Positions 60,622 through 64,000 of a stretch of DNA of 64,000 nucleotides are shown here, piece by piece. Each line of letters begins with the position of its first letter. Position 1 is the stretch's first letter. A program made the translations under genes and the position numbers. Under the pieces are notes generated by a model that was not told where the DNA came from, ran no database searches, and saw only the letters and a list, made by a program, of their open reading frames with translations. Source of the stretch: Salinisphaera japonica YTM-1 (lineage in GTDB: Bacteria > Pseudomonadota > Gammaproteobacteria > Nevskiales > Salinisphaeraceae); the NCBI RefSeq assembly GCF_003788585.1, contig NZ_AYKG01000067.1, positions 29,638 to 93,637 of the forward strand, in the 5' to 3' direction.

Positions 60622-61441
60622 ACGCCGGCAACGCGAACGCCCCGCGATGGATGGCCGCGGTGTAATAGAACGTCTCGAAGCGCGGGTCGGCGGTCGGCGT
60701 GTATAGCTTGCGCGTGTCGGCTCGGGCGAGTGTGGCTGACCACCAGCCGGTGGGGTAGCAGGGCTGCGGGAAACTCAAAAGATCGGTCGCGGCGAAACCG
60801 GCGCGCTGCATGGCCGCGGACATGTCCGCGATCAGACGTTGATGCACCAGCGGCGATTCGCTTTGTTGCACCATCAGGCCGCCGGTATCCAGCACGCGAT
60901 GACATTCCCGATAGAAGGCCTCGTTGAACAGCCCCTCCGCCGGGCCGATGGGGTCGGTGCTATCGATGATGATCAGATCCACCGAATCCGTGGGCGCATT
61001 TCGCATCCACTCGATGCCGTCAATGAAGGCAAGCGTGGCACGCGGGTCGTCGTTGGCCTCGGTCAGGCGCGGGAAATACTGCTCGGCCACGCGGGTCACG
61101 CGCTCATCGATATCGATCTGCATTACCGAAGCCACGGTGTCGTGCTTCAAGACCTCGCGCAGCGTGCCGCAATCGCCGCCGCCGATGATTACCACGCGCG
61201 TGGCCGCGCCATGGGCGGCAAGCCCAGGGTGGGTCATCATTTCGTGATAGAGAAAATTATCGCGATCGGTGAGCATCACCAGGCCGTCGATGGTCATCAG
61301 TCGGCCAAACGTCTCGGTGTCATAGACCGCGATGGTCTGAAACGACGAGGTCTCTTCGTGCAGCTTGTCACGTATCTTGAGCGAAAAGCCCAGCCCCAGC
61401 GCATCGCTGGATTCGGTGTACCAATCGCCATCGCTTACCAT
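60602..61441 (-). CDS. speE: Spermidine synthase SpeE
   Basis: This 279-aa aminopropyltransferase has LYHEMMTHPGLAAHG, VVIIGGGDCGTLREVLKH (the usual GGGDGG with Gly to Cys), VMQIDIDERV, IIIDSTDPIGPAEGLF with the catalytic Asp, and FYYTAAIHRGAFALP near the end. It transfers aminopropyl from decarboxylated SAM to putrescine. The ATG at 61441 faces speA at 61481 across 39 bp, so the two polyamine genes share a very short divergent promoter region. Confidence 0.93.
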   Translation of the reverse strand: MVSDGDWYTESSDALGLGFSLKIRDKLHEETSSFQTIAVYDTETFGRLMTIDGLVMLTDRDNFLYHEMMTHPGLAAHGAATRVVIIGGGDCGTLREVLKHDTVASVMQIDIDERVTRVAEQYFPRLTEANDDPRATLAFIDGIEWMRNAPTDSVDLIIIDSTDPIGPAEGLFNEAFYRECHRVLDTGGLMVQQSESPLVHQRLIADMSAAMQRAGFAATDLLSFPQPCYPTGWWSATLARADTRKLYTPTADPRFETFYYTAAIHRGAFALPAFMKPPQ

Positions 61442-61480
61442 GCCAATCTCTTTGTTTGCGCCGCAATGGCCCGAGTATAG

Positions 61481-63331
61481 ATGATCAACCCAGCACAACC
61501 AGCCGACGAGGCCCCCTGGAGCACTGACGATGCCGCGCGGCTTTATCGCACGGGCGCCTGGGGCGAGGGTTATTTCAGCGTCAACGCGGCCGGCCACGTC
61601 GAGGTCAGCGTGCCGGGGCACGGCCCGCGGGTGGATCTGGCCGAGCTGGCCGATGAAATCCAGCTGCACGGGCTGCGTCTGCCGGTGCTCGTACGCTTCG
61701 TGGATATCCTGGCCGATCGCATCATGCGCCTGGCCGATGCGTTTGATGCCGCCCGGGCCGAGCATGACTACGCGGGGCGCTATACCGTGGTCTATCCGGT
61801 CAAGGTCAACCAACAGAAAAGCGTATGCGAGCGCCTGGTGGCCGCCGGCGGGCAGCGTGCCGGTCTCGAGGCCGGCAGCAAGCCGGAATTGATGGCCGTG
61901 CTCGCCCTGGCCCGGCCGGCCAGCACGATCGTGTGCAACGGCTATAAAGACCACGCGTTTCTGCGCCTGGCCATGGCCGGGCAACAGCTGGGCCACCGGG
62001 TATTCATCGTGGTGGAAAAACCCTCGGAGCTGGCCCCCATCGCCGAGCTGGCCGCCACGCTCGGCCTACGCCCACGGCTGGGCCTGCGGCTGCGCCTGGC
62101 CAGTGTGGCCGCCGGTCACTGGCAGAACACCGGCGGTGAGAAATCCAAGTTCGGGCTGACCGCCAGCCAGGCCCTGGCGGCCATCGAGACCCTGACGACA
62201 CTGGGTTATCTCGACTGCGTGCAGATGTTGCATGTCCATATGGGCTCCCAGGTGGCGGATCACGCGGCCCTTGCCCGCTCGATGGATGAAACCGCGCATC
62301 TCTATCGCGCGCTGGTCGAGGCCGGGGCGCCGATCGATACCGTGGATGTGGGCGGCGGGCTGGCCGTGGATTACGAGGGGCGCGGCGCCAAATCGTTCTG
62401 CTCGATGAACTACGGCGTGGCTGACTATGCCCGCGTGGTGGTAGGCGCCATGGCGCGTGTCTGTCGTCAGCACGGCCTGGCCGAGCCGGATCTGATCAGC
62501 GAATCCGGCCGGGCATTGACGGCCCATCACGCCGTGCTGCTGACCCAGATCATCGACAGCGAAACCCCGGTCGCCGCGGCGCCGGCGGTGCTGGAGGCCT
62601 CGCTGTCGGCCAGCGCCCAGCTCGACCGGGCGGCCACCACGGCCGCGCGGGCCCAGCAGGCTTTTGTCGCCGGCCAGATTGGCCTGGCCGAACGAGCAGC
62701 CACCGAGCGTGAGGTGGCCGGCATCTATCAGGCACTGGCAGGTCTTGCGCCGGCCGATACCGATGAACGCCAGGCGGTGGCTATCGCGCGTGAAAAGCTG
62801 GCCACCAAATACTTCGTCAACTTCTCGGTGTTTCAATCCGTGCCCGACGTCTGGGCGCTGGATCAGGTGTTTCCGGTGATGCCCATCGCCCGACTGGACG
62901 AGACGCCAACCGAGCGCGCCCGCCTGTGTGATCTGACCTGCGACTCCGACGGCCGGCTGGATCGTTACGTCGACGAAGACGGCGTGGACACCACGCTGGC
63001 CCTGCATGCGCCCACGCCCGGTGAGCCGTATCGTATCGGGATCTTCATGGTGGGCGCCTACCAGGAAAACCTAGGCGACATGCACAACCTGTTCGGCGAT
63101 ACCGACGTGGTCAACGTTGAGATCGATGACACCGGCTGGCATCTCGTCGAAGCCCAGCACGGCGACCGGGCCGACGAACTGCTTCGCTATGTGCACTTCG
63201 AGCCCGAAGCCCTGCGCTCGGCCTATCGCCGCAAACTGGCCGCTGCCGGCCTGGACAAGACCACCCGCGCCGAATGCGAGGCCCTGCTCGAAGCCGGCCT
63301 CGCCGGCTACACCTATCTTCTCGAGTCGTAA
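61481..63331 (+). CDS. speA: Biosynthetic arginine decarboxylase SpeA
   Basis: This 616-aa fold III PLP enzyme has VVYPVKVNQQKSVCERL with the PLP lysine, GLEAGSKPELMAVLAL, TGGEKSKFGL, HMGSQVADHA and DVGGGLAVDYEG. The C-terminal part has LCDLTCDSDGRLDRYVD and IGIFMVGAYQENLGDMHNLFG. It makes agmatine from arginine; agmatinase (speB) is not in view. Divergent from speE, it supplies the polyamine route. Confidence 0.95.
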   Translation: MINPAQPADEAPWSTDDAARLYRTGAWGEGYFSVNAAGHVEVSVPGHGPRVDLAELADEIQLHGLRLPVLVRFVDILADRIMRLADAFDAARAEHDYAGRYTVVYPVKVNQQKSVCERLVAAGGQRAGLEAGSKPELMAVLALARPASTIVCNGYKDHAFLRLAMAGQQLGHRVFIVVEKPSELAPIAELAATLGLRPRLGLRLRLASVAAGHWQNTGGEKSKFGLTASQALAAIETLTTLGYLDCVQMLHVHMGSQVADHAALARSMDETAHLYRALVEAGAPIDTVDVGGGLAVDYEGRGAKSFCSMNYGVADYARVVVGAMARVCRQHGLAEPDLISESGRALTAHHAVLLTQIIDSETPVAAAPAVLEASLSASAQLDRAATTAARAQQAFVAGQIGLAERAATEREVAGIYQALAGLAPADTDERQAVAIAREKLATKYFVNFSVFQSVPDVWALDQVFPVMPIARLDETPTERARLCDLTCDSDGRLDRYVDEDGVDTTLALHAPTPGEPYRIGIFMVGAYQENLGDMHNLFGDTDVVNVEIDDTGWHLVEAQHGDRADELLRYVHFEPEALRSAYRRKLAAAGLDKTTRAECEALLEAGLAGYTYLLES

Positions 63332-63735
63332 GCGGGGTGGGAGATAGGTTCTTTGAAATCGTCCACAGATGAACGCGGTTAAATACAGGCCATGATCCGC
63401 AGATTCACGCCGATGAAACACAGATAGCCTGGCCAGCGGATGCGTGTTTTAACGACATAGCCAGGGCGTGGGCGGATGTCACGACTGGCTGAAAAAATCA
63501 TCCGCGAATGAACGTAAATAAAAGCAAATGAATACAGATGGTTATCCGCAGATGGACGCGGGTGATTGCTAGCGGTTTCTACGACATAACCGCACGTGGG
63601 TCAGAACCACGCTCGGTCAGGTAGCGCTCTTGATCTCGTCTTTCATCGGCGGCAATCGGCGTGCATCGGCGGATTGTCTTTTCGTCTTCATTCGCGGACA
63701 GTTATTTAAGAACACGCCCGTACACTCGCATTCTA
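63332..63735. repeat. Degenerate intergenic repeats of the CCGCAGATGAACGC type
   Basis: 404 bp without a gene. Several imperfect copies of a 15-20-nt unit occur in both orientations: CCACAGATGAACGCGG (near 63361), ATCCGCAGATTCACGCCGAT (near 63395), ATCCGCGAATGAACGTAAAT (near 63501), ATCCGCAGATGGACGCGGG (near 63545), and inverse forms (TCATCGGCGGCAATCGGCG near 63642). Similar short repeats are widespread in unrelated bacteria. A smaller patch is at 30145-30200. No coding potential seen. Confidence 0.65.
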
Positions 63736-64000
63736 GGGCGTGTCGTCATAGGATATGCCGTCGCATTGCCCGCGCCGGGCGTGTCAGGCAGGGCGCGGGC
63801 CGCCGAGCGTGGCCAGCCACGGTCAAGGTCCGTAACGCCGCATGGCGCGTCCGGCGCGAGCAACCCCGTAGGGGCCGGTGGCTAAGCCCCGGCAATCCTG
63901 CGTTATCGCCCGTTTACGTGGAATAACCACGCTGCACGCGCGATGCCTTGTCTTGCCACGGCTTGGCCGCCGGTGCGCCGGCTTATCTTATGACGACACG
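63736..64000 (+). repeat. Family A palindromic element, copy A3 (cut by window end)
   Basis: 265 bp are present, in the same orientation as A1 and close to it along its whole length. It is preceded by TA (63734-63735) in CTAG; only about the last three bases and the right TA lie outside. The left end is GGGCGTGTCGTCATAGGATA. It is not next to a stop codon; the nearest gene (speA) ends 404 bp away. Confidence 0.87.

Noticed and set aside
63332..63735. CRISPR array in the repeat-rich region after speA
   Set aside because: Units are imperfect, occur in both orientations and have irregular spacing; no cas gene is near.
24942..64000. Palindromic elements as complete insertion sequences
   Set aside because: All six are under 300 bp and lack any transposase frame, so they can only be mobilised in trans, if at all.
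1..64000. rRNA or tRNA genes
   Set aside because: I looked in the intergenic stretches for tRNA arms and rRNA motifs by eye and found none; a short or unusual RNA gene could still be missed.

Overview
The window is GC-rich, densely coded DNA from a proteobacterium, most likely a gammaproteobacterium. The gene set fits a halotolerant, oxygen-living lineage such as Salinisphaera: aerobic cobalamin genes, a long BetT-type choline transporter, a ProP-like osmolyte carrier, OhrR/OsmC and FixL/FixJ-type regulators. The genus is inference. I saw no rRNA, tRNA, CRISPR array, transposase or phage gene.

1-3850: an SMR efflux gene cut by the window edge, then yfeH-like transporter, MFS exporter and GST joined by ATGA overlaps, and a convergent nucleoside deaminase. 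3918-23476: a nearly complete corrin-ring (cobalamin) region. A B12 riboswitch on the minus strand (13332-13522) leads cbtB, cbtA, a fused ChlI-ChlD protein, cobB, cobW, two tiny membrane proteins in an AT-rich patch, and cobN. The plus strand carries cobE, a CysG-like cobA and cbiD. These are followed by cobM/cobL (minus), cobK (plus), cobJ/cobI/cobH/cobG (minus) and bluB (plus). Together they cover cobalt uptake, most steps from uroporphyrinogen III to the a,c-diamide, cobalt insertion and the lower ligand. CobF is absent, and CbiD, normally the anaerobic-route C1 methyltransferase, stands in its place beside the O2-dependent CobG.

23404-37500: a YbaY-MliC lipoprotein, Tag-like glycosylase, BetT, RecQ, TrhA, a SOUL-domain lipoprotein, cytochrome P450, a UDG-family protein, a HAD phosphatase, small lipoproteins, a nitronate monooxygenase-like protein and an enoyl-CoA hydratase. 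37517-42501: surE, a panE-like reductase, and a run of histone-deacetylase-like protein, GNAT, DUF2256 and cryptochrome DASH. 42716-55824: OhrR, LLM flavoprotein, Pmp3, glycine-zipper protein, M23 peptidase, ZIP transporter, Sel1/SH3 protein, SDR, SlyD-like isomerase, GSTs, OsmC, MFS and a CoA-transferase. 55908-63331: a soluble PAS histidine kinase with its divergent FixJ-type regulator, stress-type small proteins, an unknown 343-aa protein, and divergent speE and speA.

The strongest unexplained signal is a set of six palindromic, TA-flanked, non-coding elements of 216-283 bp in two families. Family A has ends GGGCGTGTCGTC; family B has ends GGGCCTGTTGCCGTTTCA. The families share a roughly 61-bp core although their ends differ. 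Three of the six sit exactly on TAG stop codons of neighbouring genes, and two of these separate a gene from its own terminator. They look like trans-mobilised MITE-like elements whose first base (G) rebuilds the stop codon on insertion.
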